A stretch of DNA of 64,000 nt, taken from NCBI RefSeq assembly GCF_000190315.1, contig NC_015151.1, forward strand, positions 372,001 through 436,000. The letters run 5' to 3'. Position 1 is the first letter of the stretch. Each line of letters opens with the position of its first letter. A model generated the notes under the pieces. It was not told where the DNA came from and did not search any database. It worked only from the letters and a program-made list of their open reading frames with translations. Shown here in pieces: positions 8,464 to 17,197 of this stretch. Source of the DNA: Vulcanisaeta moutnovskia 768-28. Lineage in GTDB: Archaea; Thermoproteota; Thermoprotei; Thermoproteales; Thermocladiaceae. The position numbers were made by a program, and so were the translations under genes.

Positions 8464-10182
8464 TCATATATAGACCGCTGTGTTCCTGGCAAGTTTTATC
8501 TTAAGCCAGTCCTTAACATCCATCTTAAAGCTATGCTCAATCTTATCCCTATGGAAGTTATTCATTGTACAGAAGGGTATTATTCTACCATCTGGTGCTG
8601 CATAGTGAATATCACACCTTTGGACCCTCTGTACATCGAAATTAAATGTGTCCATGAAGTGCATTATTCCAAGTCCAATAACATTAAACATTATCTGGCC
8701 TAGTGATTCATAGTCCTTCCTAGTTAGGAAGTTCGCAAGTATATCCCTAAAACCCTTGTGCTTAACGTACCTAAGCAGTTTGAGTGTTTCTACAGTGGCA
8801 ATGCCTCTCCAAACACCGCCCTTAATAGCCTTACTATGCAGATCCCAAGCAGTCTTCTCAAAGCCATCAACATCAACGATCTTCGTTATTGGAAGAATAT
8901 CCTTAGTGTCTTGGTCATAATAAATAAACGTTGATGCTCCACAGACAGGGTTATTGCTGAATATTGGCTTAGGACTGCCCGTCAATGCCTCAACGAGTTT
9001 TCCAATAGCCACCGGCCAATTAACTGGTCTCCAATCCCACTTACTTATTTTACCGCTGGTCTGTTCCTCAATGCCATTAATTACATCAGGTATTGTTATC
9101 CTGAATTGCCTAATTTCATCAGGGCTATACTCCTTGGCTCTACCTGCGAAGGCCACGGGCTGTATATTAATCCACCTGACGACATCCCTATTTTCAATTG
9201 CAAAATCTATTATCTTGCCCATGTCTCTATCGTTATAGTTCTTAGCCATTGTAACCACAAGAACTACGGACCTATGGCCAAGCTTCCTGGCATTCTCAAT
9301 AACCTTCTTCTTAACAGCCGCATACGCCTTTGGATCATATAGCCTATGTCTCCAAACACCCTGATTATTCGGATCTATTGTGTCGAATTGTAGGTATATC
9401 GTTGACATACCCGCATCTAATAGCTTCCTGTAATAATCAATATCATTAGCGATCCTTATGCCATTGGTATTGACCTCGATGTGGTCAAAGCCGAGGATCT
9501 TGGCCATCCTAATGATCTCTGGTAAGTCATTCCTGAGCGTTGGCTCGCCACCGCTAAACTGAATAGCATTTGGCGCCCAGGGCTTCTGAGCTCTAAGGGT
9601 CCTAAGCATATACTCGATCTGCTCGAGTGTTGGTTCGTATACATAACCAGCTGCGTAGGCATTGGCGAAGCACACGGGGCATTTCATGTTACACCTGTTT
9701 GTTACATCGATTATTGCAAGCACAGTATTTGTCTTATGAACAGGGCATAAGCCGCATCCCTGTGGACAACTACCTGCTGCCAAATAATAGTTAAGGTCTG
9801 TATTGGGATTTGCTGTGCCCTTACCAATGTATTCAGGGGCATCCCACTGGAGGAAGTAGTAATATAATTCAGCATCACCCCAGTATAGATCTCTGAAAGT
9901 TCCATGTTCTGGGCAGGTCTTCTTTAGCCATATTGCCCCATCCTCCTCGTAAACAGCCATTGGTATCTGCCTACTACAGACGGGGCATACGGACACTGAG
10001 ACCTTAATAACTCTCACATGATCTGGCAGACCGAATTGTCTCTTCCACATTTGCTGAAGTCTCTCATTCTCTAGGGCATTCCTATAATGCCTAGGTAACT
10101 TAAACCTGCTTAGGTCAACAAGTGGCTTCCTTGGCCTTTGTGCTTCAATAAGTTCGGTCTTTGCTGATACTACCTGAACCAT
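8464..10182 (-). CDS. tes: Radical SAM tetraether lipid synthase (Tes family)
   Basis: This 572-aa radical SAM protein has the full Tes layout: an N-terminal rubredoxin-like CPVC/CPEHG pair (about residues 68-95), CPQGCGLCPVHK near 140, the radical SAM motif CNMKCPVC near 165, the SAM-binding SGGEPT, and a late C-terminal CDIHYAAPDGRIIPFC. Tes couples the phytanyl chains of two archaeol lipids to make macrocyclic archaeol and GDGT tetraethers (characterised for the methanogen homologue MJ0619). It acts at the membrane on intact polar lipids. A leaderless start at 10182 is supported by a TATA element centred at 10207. The neighbouring TrmB-type regulator is divergent. Confidence 0.88.
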   Translation of the reverse strand: MVQVVSAKTELIEAQRPRKPLVDLSRFKLPRHYRNALENERLQQMWKRQFGLPDHVRVIKVSVSVCPVCSRQIPMAVYEEDGAIWLKKTCPEHGTFRDLYWGDAELYYYFLQWDAPEYIGKGTANPNTDLNYYLAAGSCPQGCGLCPVHKTNTVLAIIDVTNRCNMKCPVCFANAYAAGYVYEPTLEQIEYMLRTLRAQKPWAPNAIQFSGGEPTLRNDLPEIIRMAKILGFDHIEVNTNGIRIANDIDYYRKLLDAGMSTIYLQFDTIDPNNQGVWRHRLYDPKAYAAVKKKVIENARKLGHRSVVLVVTMAKNYNDRDMGKIIDFAIENRDVVRWINIQPVAFAGRAKEYSPDEIRQFRITIPDVINGIEEQTSGKISKWDWRPVNWPVAIGKLVEALTGSPKPIFSNNPVCGASTFIYYDQDTKDILPITKIVDVDGFEKTAWDLHSKAIKGGVWRGIATVETLKLLRYVKHKGFRDILANFLTRKDYESLGQIMFNVIGLGIMHFMDTFNFDVQRVQRCDIHYAAPDGRIIPFCTMNNFHRDKIEHSFKMDVKDWLKIKLARNTAVYI

Positions 10183-10200
10183 TGCGGTAATTGAGGGTTA

Positions 10201-10214
10201 ATTATTTAAAAGCT
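10201..10214. promoter_or_regulatory. Shared TATA-like element between tes and the TrmB-type gene
   Basis: The 68-nt gap holds one clear AT element, ATTATTTAAAAGCT, with a palindromic TTTAAA core. It lies 25 nt before the tes ATG on the minus strand, and on the plus strand would start transcription near 10232, before the regulator's ATG at 10251. The two directions may therefore compete for one TBP site. Confidence 0.5.
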
Positions 10215-10250
10215 TTGTCACCAACTAATACTCTCAGAAGTGTTTTTAGT

Positions 10251-11000
10251 ATGAGTATAGAAAAAAGACTTCAGGAACTCGCCAGACTTATTGGATTAAC
10301 AAGTTATGATATAAAGACCTATATAGCGCTTGTGGAGAATGGCCCATTAACCGCGAGAGATGTTGCAATTAAGGCAAGTATCCCATCATCGAAGGTTTAC
10401 TCAGTACTTCATAAACTGTATAGATTAGGTTATGTGGAGATTGATGATAAGAGAAGACCGGAGCTCTTCTACGCGGTATCTCCATTGGACGTATTTAGCA
10501 GGATAATGCAGAGATTTACTGATTACGTAAATTCCACAAAGCCATTAATAGATTCGTTACAGTTAATTTACGAATCAGTATATAAGGGTAAGGTAACTGC
10601 CCAAAGTGAGTTACTTTATGTTGTTAGGGGTCTTGATAGTACTAAGGAGTTAATAATGAAGTCCATGGGCTATGGTAGCCTGGATATTGCTACACCATAT
10701 ATTGAATTACTTGATCATAGAATATTATCTATGGTTGAGGAGGTATCACGTAATAACGAAGTTAGGTTGCTGGTCTCTCAGGAAATTATAGACTACATTA
10801 AGGATTTACCGCCTAGGATACACATTAGGATTAGGGATAAGTTATTTGGTGGTGGTTTTGTGGGCATTGGTGGTGTTGTCCTGGTGATTAAGCATGGCAT
10901 GGATTACATAAGCCTATACTCAAGGCAGGATTACATAACTGACATTGCAAAGACATACTTTAATTATCTATGGAATAGCTCAGAGGTTCTTCAACGTTAA
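10251..11000 (+). CDS. TrmB-family transcriptional regulator
   Basis: This is a 249-aa protein with an N-terminal winged helix (GLTSYDIKTYIALVENGPLT, then ASIPSSKVYSVLHKLYRLGYV) and a C-terminal sensor region with LLVSQEIIDYI and GGVVLV strands like the TrmB effector domain. TrmB proteins in Thermococcales control sugar transport and glycolysis; sugar binding here is unproven. The ATG at 10251 is chosen because a longer frame from TTG at 10191 would run across the promoter element at 10201-10214. It faces tes and converges with serS, 1 nt away. Confidence 0.85.
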   Translation: MSIEKRLQELARLIGLTSYDIKTYIALVENGPLTARDVAIKASIPSSKVYSVLHKLYRLGYVEIDDKRRPELFYAVSPLDVFSRIMQRFTDYVNSTKPLIDSLQLIYESVYKGKVTAQSELLYVVRGLDSTKELIMKSMGYGSLDIATPYIELLDHRILSMVEEVSRNNEVRLLVSQEIIDYIKDLPPRIHIRIRDKLFGGGFVGIGGVVLVIKHGMDYISLYSRQDYITDIAKTYFNYLWNSSEVLQR

Positions 11001-11001
11001 T

Positions 11002-12408
11002 TTATCCAATAACTGGATTGCCCTTGTCGTCTCTTTTAACTTTCCTTTTTGGGTAAATAGCATCAATTGGCCCCTTACTGAAAATCTCTAAGTACCTCCT
11101 TAAGGCCTTTGGTATTACCACAGTGCCATCAGGTTCCTGGTAATTCTCGAGTATCGCCGTTATGGTCCTCGTGCTTGCTATGGCCGTTGAGTTCAAGGTA
11201 TGCACAAATTCTCTCCTCATATCCTTCCTGAGAACCCTAATGCCCAACTTCGCTGATTGCCAATCAGTGCAGTTACTACATGACACCATCTCCCTATACA
11301 TTCCCTGCGCTGGCATCCAAACCTCAAGGTCATACTGCTTAGCGGCGCATCTACCCATATCATGCGCACACAGTAGCACAACCCTATAGGGCAGGCCAAG
11401 ACCCTGCCACAATTCCTCAGCATTTCTTATTAATTCCTCATGCCACCTCCAACTATCCTCTGGCAGTGAGAATACGAATTGTTCAACCTTATGGAATTGA
11501 TGAACCCTAAAAATACCCTTCATATCTCTATTACCTGCGCTAGCCTCCCTTCTGAAACTCGGTGAAACGCCAACAAATAACAATGGTAGCTGGTCCTCAA
11601 GAAGCTCCGTGTGTCTTAAATACGCAGCTATTGGGTGCTCAGCCGTACCTATAAGGTAAAGATCCTCATTCTCAACCTTATACACCATGTCCTTAAACGT
11701 ATCCATATCTAAAATCTCAGAGAGTACCTCGTACTTAAGCATGTACGGTGGAAGCACGAGCTTAAAGCCCTTCTTAGTCATGTAATCAATAGCATACGTC
11801 AGCAGCGCCATATCGAGCATTACTAAGTCATCAAATAAGTAATAGAACCTGGATCCAGCAACCTCACCTGCCTTGAGTGTGTCACCCATGCCAAGTACAA
11901 CCTCAAGCATGTCAGCATGACCAATGGGTTTCCAATCAATGGTTTCATAAGGTACATTAAAGCCGAAGCGTTCGGTTTGGTCCTTGAATTCCTTCGCATG
12001 TCCAATCCATACCTTAGGCGTTCCATAAAATCTAGCTGGTATTGAATCAATGCCTCCAGGGCAATCATAAGGTACGCTTTCATGCACTAAATTAGGTATT
12101 GATCTAAGCACCTTCTCCCTTTCCCTCTCAATATTCTCCAGCTCTTCCTCCTTTTTCTGAATTTCATTCAAGAGCTCCTTAGCCTCCTTAATTTTCCCCT
12201 CTCTTTCTGTACCTTTCAATTTACTAACTTCCCTAGTAATTACATTATGTTTATGTCTCAACTCATCAATCTCTGCCTTAAGGCTCCTCCACTTATTATC
12301 TAACTCAATGAATCTATCAACGATGCCTACATCCATTCTTCTTTTTCTAAGTGAATCCCTAACAGTATCTGGTCTATTCCTCAATGCATCCAATAAGCTC
12401 CAGCTCAT
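11002..12408 (-). CDS. serS: Seryl-tRNA synthetase
   Basis: This 468-aa class II synthetase charges tRNA-Ser. The N-terminal 110 residues form the long charged coiled-coil arm that contacts the variable arm of tRNA-Ser (VSKLKGTEREGKIKEAKELL). The catalytic core shows motif 2 (FRREASAGNRDMKGIFRVHQF region) and motif 3 (TRTITAILENYQ). The common bacterial/archaeal type is present, not the rare methanogen type. The ATG at 12408 follows a minus-strand TATA element by about 28 nt. Confidence 0.97.
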   Translation of the reverse strand: MSWSLLDALRNRPDTVRDSLRKRRMDVGIVDRFIELDNKWRSLKAEIDELRHKHNVITREVSKLKGTEREGKIKEAKELLNEIQKKEEELENIEREREKVLRSIPNLVHESVPYDCPGGIDSIPARFYGTPKVWIGHAKEFKDQTERFGFNVPYETIDWKPIGHADMLEVVLGMGDTLKAGEVAGSRFYYLFDDLVMLDMALLTYAIDYMTKKGFKLVLPPYMLKYEVLSEILDMDTFKDMVYKVENEDLYLIGTAEHPIAAYLRHTELLEDQLPLLFVGVSPSFRREASAGNRDMKGIFRVHQFHKVEQFVFSLPEDSWRWHEELIRNAEELWQGLGLPYRVVLLCAHDMGRCAAKQYDLEVWMPAQGMYREMVSCSNCTDWQSAKLGIRVLRKDMRREFVHTLNSTAIASTRTITAILENYQEPDGTVVIPKALRRYLEIFSKGPIDAIYPKRKVKRDDKGNPVIG

Positions 12409-12430
12409 TACTGGTCTAGGATTTACGCAA

Positions 12431-12440
12431 TTATTAAATT
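12431..12440 (-). promoter_or_regulatory. TATA-like promoter of serS
   Basis: AATTTAATAA on the minus strand lies about 28 nt before the serS ATG. It sits in the 48-nt gap after the por operon, so serS is probably transcribed on its own, with a leaderless mRNA. Confidence 0.5.
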
Positions 12441-12456
12441 TTATTTTTAATTACGT

Positions 12457-13362
12457 TCACTTAAAAATCTCAGTAAGCTTGAGAATGAGATCCCACTGCC
12501 TATCTATCTTCTCCTCCATAAGCTTAATATCCTCGGGCTTTAGATGGGAGAATCTACCCTGAATCTTTATATACTCCTCCAGCGGCCTCCTCCTTGGCTT
12601 ATCCTTATACGGAATGCTTGGCGGGCTTATCGTTAACCTGCCCTGATTGTACTCCCAAAGTATCCAGGCGCCAGTCTCAACAGCAAGCCTAGCAGCCTTA
12701 ATCGTGTAGGAATCATCCATCTTCCAACCAGGTGGACAGGGCGAATGCAGATGTATGAATCTAAAGCCTCTAACCTGCATTGCCCTCCTAACCTTATCGA
12801 TGAAGTCCATTGGGTAAGCAATGCTTGCTGTGGCTACGTAGGGAACCTTATGCATGAGCATTATTAATGCCACGTCCTTCTTATCCTCGGTCTTGCCCTT
12901 AGGTGATGTTGTTGTCCAAGCCATCCAGGAAGTTGTGCCACTGGCCTGAATGCCCGTATTCATGTAGGCTTCATTATCGGCCATTACATATAGAATATCC
13001 TCATTTCTATAGGCAGCGCCGCTTAATGTGGCGAATCCAATATCGGCGGTAGCACCATCACCAGCCCAAACAACCACAGGTCCATTATTATTCCTCTGCC
13101 TAACGGCCCTTACTAAACCACTAGCCACCGCTGGGCTTGATGCAAATGGTACATGAAGTACGGGTACTGTGTATGCAGTGTATGGGGCAGAACCTGGTAT
13201 TACGCTTGAGCAACCAGCTGGTATTACCATGACGAACTTACCATCAAGTGCCATGGCTAATTGTCTCATGCCAACCTGTAATGGGCAACCAGGGCATGCA
13301 GCCGTGCCTGGCATTATGAACTTTGTTCTTCCATACTTATGTAGTTCGGTTATGGTGACCAT
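12457..13362 (-). CDS. porB: Pyruvate:ferredoxin oxidoreductase beta subunit
   Basis: The 301-aa beta subunit binds thiamine diphosphate: the GDGATADIGFATL segment is the ThDP motif, and cysteines in AACPGCPLQVG, near residue 20, belong to the beta-subunit [4Fe-4S] site. The complex oxidises pyruvate to acetyl-CoA and reduces ferredoxin. I place the start at ATG 13362 because GGAGGTGA stands 5 nt before it; an upstream GTG at 13371 overlaps that ribosome binding site. It is the last gene of the porG-porD-porA-porB operon. A branched-chain or indolepyruvate substrate is less likely given the four-gene layout but not excluded. Confidence 0.93.
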   Translation of the reverse strand: MVTITELHKYGRTKFIMPGTAACPGCPLQVGMRQLAMALDGKFVMVIPAGCSSVIPGSAPYTAYTVPVLHVPFASSPAVASGLVRAVRQRNNNGPVVVWAGDGATADIGFATLSGAAYRNEDILYVMADNEAYMNTGIQASGTTSWMAWTTTSPKGKTEDKKDVALIMLMHKVPYVATASIAYPMDFIDKVRRAMQVRGFRFIHLHSPCPPGWKMDDSYTIKAARLAVETGAWILWEYNQGRLTISPPSIPYKDKPRRRPLEEYIKIQGRFSHLKPEDIKLMEEKIDRQWDLILKLTEIFK

Positions 13363-13367
13363 GCTCA

Positions 13368-14582
13368 TCACCTCCCAATCTCCGGTATATACCAGTATTT
13401 TCTGATCCTTACTGTGCCTTCATGTTCGACTTTGTCTATGAATTCCCTTATTATTACCCTAAACTCATCTGCTGAGACATCAAATCCACCAAGCCCTGCC
13501 AGCACGCCCTCGAATGAAACGTTACTGGGTACAAAACCACCTATCTCACTGGCTAATACACCACCCATGCCGGCGGAGTAATCCCTATCAAATACTATTA
13601 CGCCCTTCATGCTATTAATCCAACCTGAGATATCCTCTTCAGGAAATGGCCTAATGTACCTAATCCTCAATAAACCAATTGGGTAACCCTCGTCTCTAAG
13701 TCTATCAACGGCATTTAGAATATCCCCACTCCATGCACCCATTGATATTGCAACATACTTAGCATCACTGCACCTATAGCATTCAGTTAATGATCCATAA
13801 TTCCTACCCGTTAACTTGCCGTACTCATCGTAAACCTCGGCAATAACCTTCTTCGCAGATTCCATAGACTCATCCATATACTTTTTAAGGATTGCGTGAT
13901 ATACATCATTCCCAGGTAAATTACCCATTGTTATGGACTCACCACCAGGTTCAATAGTGTATGGGATCCTTGAGTTTCTAGGCGGTAACCAAGTATCGAC
14001 ATCCTCTTGTGACGGGACATCAAGTGGTTCAGCCGTATGGCTGAGTATGAAACCATCAAGTCCTATAGCCACTGGCAATAATACTTTCTCATTCTCGCTA
14101 ATCTTAAATGCCGTCAGTGTCATATCGAATGCCTCCTGCACGTTCTGAGCCATACCAATTATCCAACCACTATCCCTAATGGCTAGTAGGTCTGTGTGTT
14201 CATCATGTATGTTCCATGGTGGTCCAACAACTCTCGTAACCACAGCCATGACCAATGGAACCCTTGATGCCGCTGCCCACCAAAGCATTTCATACATGTA
14301 GAATAACCCATGGCTTGAGGTTGCCGTAAATGCCCTGGCACCACCTGCTGCTGCGCCATACACAGTAGCCAACGCAGCAAACTCGCTCTCAACCCTTACG
14401 TAGTCAGCTCTCAATTCACCCCTCTCTATCATCTCACTAATTCTCTCAACAATTAACGTCTGTGGAGTTATGGGATATGCGGAAATCACATTAACCCTAG
14501 CTAGCTTAACGGCCTCAGCAACCGCGTGATCCCCAACCAGGACCTTCCTAGCCTGCTTTGCGAGTGGTATTTGCTTACTCAT
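13368..14582 (-). CDS. porA: Pyruvate:ferredoxin oxidoreductase alpha subunit
   Basis: This 404-aa alpha subunit has the pyrimidine-binding N-terminal domain with GDHAVAEAVKLARVNVISAYPITPQT, ARAFTATSSHGLFYM, and the domain II signature VSFE/GLGGFDVS at the C-terminus. It pairs with PorB to form the ThDP active site. The ATG at 14582 follows the porD stop without a gap; the ribosome binding site GGAGGAGGTGG is the end of the porD reading frame, which indicates translational coupling. Length is typical for archaeal PorA. Confidence 0.95.
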   Translation of the reverse strand: MSKQIPLAKQARKVLVGDHAVAEAVKLARVNVISAYPITPQTLIVERISEMIERGELRADYVRVESEFAALATVYGAAAGGARAFTATSSHGLFYMYEMLWWAAASRVPLVMAVVTRVVGPPWNIHDEHTDLLAIRDSGWIIGMAQNVQEAFDMTLTAFKISENEKVLLPVAIGLDGFILSHTAEPLDVPSQEDVDTWLPPRNSRIPYTIEPGGESITMGNLPGNDVYHAILKKYMDESMESAKKVIAEVYDEYGKLTGRNYGSLTECYRCSDAKYVAISMGAWSGDILNAVDRLRDEGYPIGLLRIRYIRPFPEEDISGWINSMKGVIVFDRDYSAGMGGVLASEIGGFVPSNVSFEGVLAGLGGFDVSADEFRVIIREFIDKVEHEGTVRIRKYWYIPEIGR

Positions 14583-14858
14583 TCACACCACCTCCTCCTT
14601 AACCATATCTATTGCCTTGACTGGACAGACATCAGCACAAATTCCACAGCCCTTGCAATAGTCATAATTAATCTTAATATTCTTATCCTCAAGCCACTCA
14701 ATGACATTTTCAGGGCAATAAAGCCAACAAATGCCGCACTTCGTACATTTAGAATAATTAACGACTGGTCTATATACACGCCAAGTACCTGTCCTACCGC
14801 CAGCACCTTCAGCAGGAGTCGACAGCAAGAGACCCCTTAACTTCTCTGCGGTTTTCAT
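14583..14858 (-). CDS. porD: Pyruvate:ferredoxin oxidoreductase delta subunit (2[4Fe-4S] ferredoxin)
   Basis: This 91-aa ferredoxin-type subunit has two complete CxxCxxCxxxC(P) motifs, CTKCGICWLYCP and CKGCGICADVCP, for two [4Fe-4S] clusters that take electrons from the ThDP site. The start at ATG 14858 is preferred over 14906 because GAGGTG lies 6 nt before it and the ATG follows the porG stop by 1 nt. The conserved N-terminus with WRVYRPVVNYSKC fits PorD proteins. Confidence 0.95.
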   Translation of the reverse strand: MKTAEKLRGLLLSTPAEGAGGRTGTWRVYRPVVNYSKCTKCGICWLYCPENVIEWLEDKNIKINYDYCKGCGICADVCPVKAIDMVKEEVV

Positions 14859-14859
14859 G

Positions 14860-15423
14860 CTACTCACCTCTAACTGATTCGTAACCCATCTTAACGGCTT
14901 CCGCATTCAATTTAACAAGATTTTCCCTACCCACAAATTCAGGTAATGAATTAATGATAGAGTCTAGGCTCACGACACCCGTCACCTTGGCAACCGCACC
15001 AAGTAATGGTGTACTTACTATGTGCCAACCGGCGATAACAAGACCTAACTTCTCACTTATTGACGTTGCATCAACATAATAAGTCCTATACCCAGTTCTA
15101 ATTGGTGTTGAGGAGTTAACGATCATTATAGAGTCCTTATCCTTCATGAGATCATCAATATTAACAAGATCAAGGACGTTTGCAATGAGTACCACGAGAA
15201 CATCAGCCTTCCTAACATTACTATGGAGAATTACGGGCTTATCAGAGATCCTAGCATATGACTTAACAACGGCACCCCTACGCTCAGCACCAAACTCAGG
15301 AATCGCTTGACCCCACTTACCATCCTTAAGCGCTGCGGATACAAGGATCCTAGCAGCAGTAACGCCGCCTTGCCCACCCCTGCCGAGTATTATGAATTCA
15401 GTTACCTCAGCCATACTACCCAT
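14860..15423 (-). CDS. porG: Pyruvate:ferredoxin oxidoreductase gamma subunit
   Basis: This 187-aa gamma subunit has the signature start GRGGQGGVTAARIL followed by GKWGQAIPEFGAERRGA and a C-terminal FVGRENLVKLNAEAV region. It completes the four-subunit archaeal POR. The gene is first in the operon. A TATA element centred near 15446 places transcription start at the ATG of 15423 or just before the second ATG at 15414, so either could be the true start; the difference is three residues. Confidence 0.95.
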   Translation of the reverse strand: MGSMAEVTEFIILGRGGQGGVTAARILVSAALKDGKWGQAIPEFGAERRGAVVKSYARISDKPVILHSNVRKADVLVVLIANVLDLVNIDDLMKDKDSIMIVNSSTPIRTGYRTYYVDATSISEKLGLVIAGWHIVSTPLLGAVAKVTGVVSLDSIINSLPEFVGRENLVKLNAEAVKMGYESVRGE

Positions 15424-15440
15424 GAACCGTAAGCACTAGG

Positions 15441-15452
15441 GTTTTATAAACG
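15441..15452 (-). promoter_or_regulatory. TATA-like promoter of the por operon
   Basis: The minus-strand sequence CGTTTATAAAAC lies about 23-25 nt before the porG ATG and would drive porG-porD-porA-porB. The following 200 bases to 15657 are very AT-rich and contain no gene that I can see. Confidence 0.6.
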
Positions 15453-15657
15453 CTTCTGGTAGATTATTTATCTCTAAATGGTAAAAATAGTTAAATATAA
15501 ATCCATAGGATTATCGAAATGACTTAATAAATAAGTTATGAAATACATAAAAATAATCATCACATGATCTAAAAATATACCTAATTTAATATAATGGTAT
15601 CATAAAAAGATATTTTGGTGATAGTTCATTAAAGTATTATTTACTTAAGTAAAATTA

Positions 15658-16116
15658 TTAAGACCGAACACCATGCCTCAGCCTAACCCATTGATTTGTT
15701 TGGCGTGACCTGGCTATGAATAATGATAGGTACTTACCAAGCCTATCAATTTCACTTTGCTTCACCGTATTCCATGCCGGGCACTCCTTATCAATATATG
15801 GACCCTCAACATCATCATAAACCAGTGGGTATAGCCTACAACCAATCGGTCTATTTTCATAAATGGTGCACTCCATGGTGTGTGGATTAAGGAATACGCA
15901 ATGTCTATCCACATTCCTTAGGCGCCAAATCTCGCCATCGAATACGGCGAAATCCTCAAGTCTATAACCCAACGAGGTTATCCTCTCGATATCCTCCGGT
16001 AAAAGTTCCATCTGTGTATTCATGCAGCATTGTCCGCATTTCGTACAAGCCATCTTAACCTCGAAGAACTCCGTATCATCAAAAATAGTACCAAGCCTAA
16101 TTTTGACCTTAACCAT
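15658..16116 (-). CDS. YkgJ-type cysteine cluster protein
   Basis: This 152-aa protein carries the cysteine cluster of the UPF0153/YkgJ family (PF03692): CTKCGQCC near residue 25, then CVFLNPHTMECTIYENRPIGCRLYP and a final CPAW. The eight-cysteine pattern suggests an Fe-S or zinc site; substrates for this family are not established in archaea. The ATG at 16116 is preferred to the TTG at 16122. The gene follows the thiamine-binding-type gene by 15 nt and probably shares its transcript. Confidence 0.85.
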   Translation of the reverse strand: MVKVKIRLGTIFDDTEFFEVKMACTKCGQCCMNTQMELLPEDIERITSLGYRLEDFAVFDGEIWRLRNVDRHCVFLNPHTMECTIYENRPIGCRLYPLVYDDVEGPYIDKECPAWNTVKQSEIDRLGKYLSLFIARSRQTNQWVRLRHGVRS

Positions 16117-16131
16117 ATCCAAAAATCAACC

Positions 16132-16425
16132 CTAACTAACCCTCCTAACCTTATACTCCATGGTTATTTGCTTATCCCTACGATCATCAATCCTCACAGT
16201 AGTGACAATCCTCTTAACCCCAGCTGAATAAAGCGCATCATGTATATCCTGAAGAAGCTTACCAAGCGCCTCAACACTCGGTAGTTCCACAGACGTCCCC
16301 ATCGGCCCTATCTCAATCCTATAACCTGAACGCCTAATTACGTCAATAGCAACCCTAATTAGGTCACCGACACTCGTGGATGATGTACCTATTGGGTCAA
16401 CGGCTATCTCAACAATAACCGCCAT
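16132..16425 (-). CDS. MTH1187/YkoF-type thiamine-binding protein
   Basis: This 97-aa protein is of the DUF77/MTH1187 family (ferredoxin-like fold, tetramer), for which thiamine or related ligand binding has been proposed. Family features are the N-terminal VEIAVDPIGT strand, GYRIEIGPMGTSVE, and the C-terminal VKRIVTTVRIDDRRDK. The start is taken at ATG 16425, since homologues begin immediately before this strand; the longer frame from 16461 adds a poorly conserved dozen residues. No thiamine pathway gene lies next to it. Confidence 0.8.
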   Translation of the reverse strand: MAVIVEIAVDPIGTSSTSVGDLIRVAIDVIRRSGYRIEIGPMGTSVELPSVEALGKLLQDIHDALYSAGVKRIVTTVRIDDRRDKQITMEYKVRRVS

Positions 16426-16501
16426 CAAGTAAACCAATAAACCAAGGCCCTTATTAAGCATTAGTCCCTCAAAACCCTAACCCTCCTCCTGAGTATACGG
16501 C

Positions 16502-17135
16502 TTAAGGAACCCTCAGCAAACCCTCCTCCTTCCAGGGATCACCATCATAGTGATAACCAAGCAATTCCCAGTAACCAAGCTCAATATCGCCAAGAATAAC
16601 AATTTCGCTTAGGTACTTCACAGACCTCCAACCATATCGGCTTAGTATGACAAGCCTTAAAGGAAAACCGTGCTCTCCAGGCAGTATTTTACCGTTCATC
16701 GCATACGCAATTATTGTATAATCATCAAGCAGCACATCAAGCATTATAGTTGCGCCATAACCATCAATACCCATGGCTAAGGCCGCCACGGCCCTAGGAT
16801 CAAGCTCAGGTATTACGTCCTTAATTCTAACCCCTCGCCAATTAACGGCTTTGACGGACCAACCTGTCACGCAGTGGAAATCTGCCGTTAAGTCCACGCA
16901 TGACTATTTAGTTATTATATCGTAATAATTTATAATTACTTCGTTCTTCACAAGACCACTTATTCTCGGCATGTGGTTTTGAGGGCTCTTTTATTATTGG
17001 TGGGTCAAAGGCATCGTAAATTATGAACCTAGGTATCTCCCTCTGATTGAGTGGAAAATCTATCTTATACGTTATTTGCGTGTACTCCCTGCTCAGCGCC
17101 TCCTTAAACAGCTACTCAATGTCTTCCTCGGTCAT
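16502..17135 (-). pseudogene. Decayed molybdopterin-dependent oxidoreductase (sulfite-oxidase fold)
   Basis: The intact part (16502-16897) encodes the Moco-binding core of the PF00174 family: DFHCVTGWSV with the Mo-ligand cysteine, LPGEHGFPLRLV, and GWRSVKYLSEI. Upstream the family's N-terminus is still readable in pieces: MTEEDIE, a TAG stop at 17112-17114, then LNQREIPRFIIYDAF in the same frame, a frameshift near 16960-16985, and ISGLVKNEVIINYYDII in the core frame ending at a TAG (16904-16906) just before the core. Two stops and one frameshift argue for a pseudogene. The GTG at 16895-16897 could still start a 131-aa remnant. Confidence 0.72.
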
Positions 17136-17197
17136 TGCTTTTATAATGCTTAGGATTTATTTAAGGCTCGGCTCTTTAACTAAACAATATAACAGTG

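Noticed and set aside
10191-10250. Upstream extension of the TrmB-type protein from TTG 10191
   Set aside because: The extension runs across the promoter element at 10201-10214 and matches no TrmB N-terminus.
16502-17135. Read-through of the two TAG codons as pyrrolysine
   Set aside because: A frameshift separates the two pieces, and no pylS or pylT is visible; decay is simpler.
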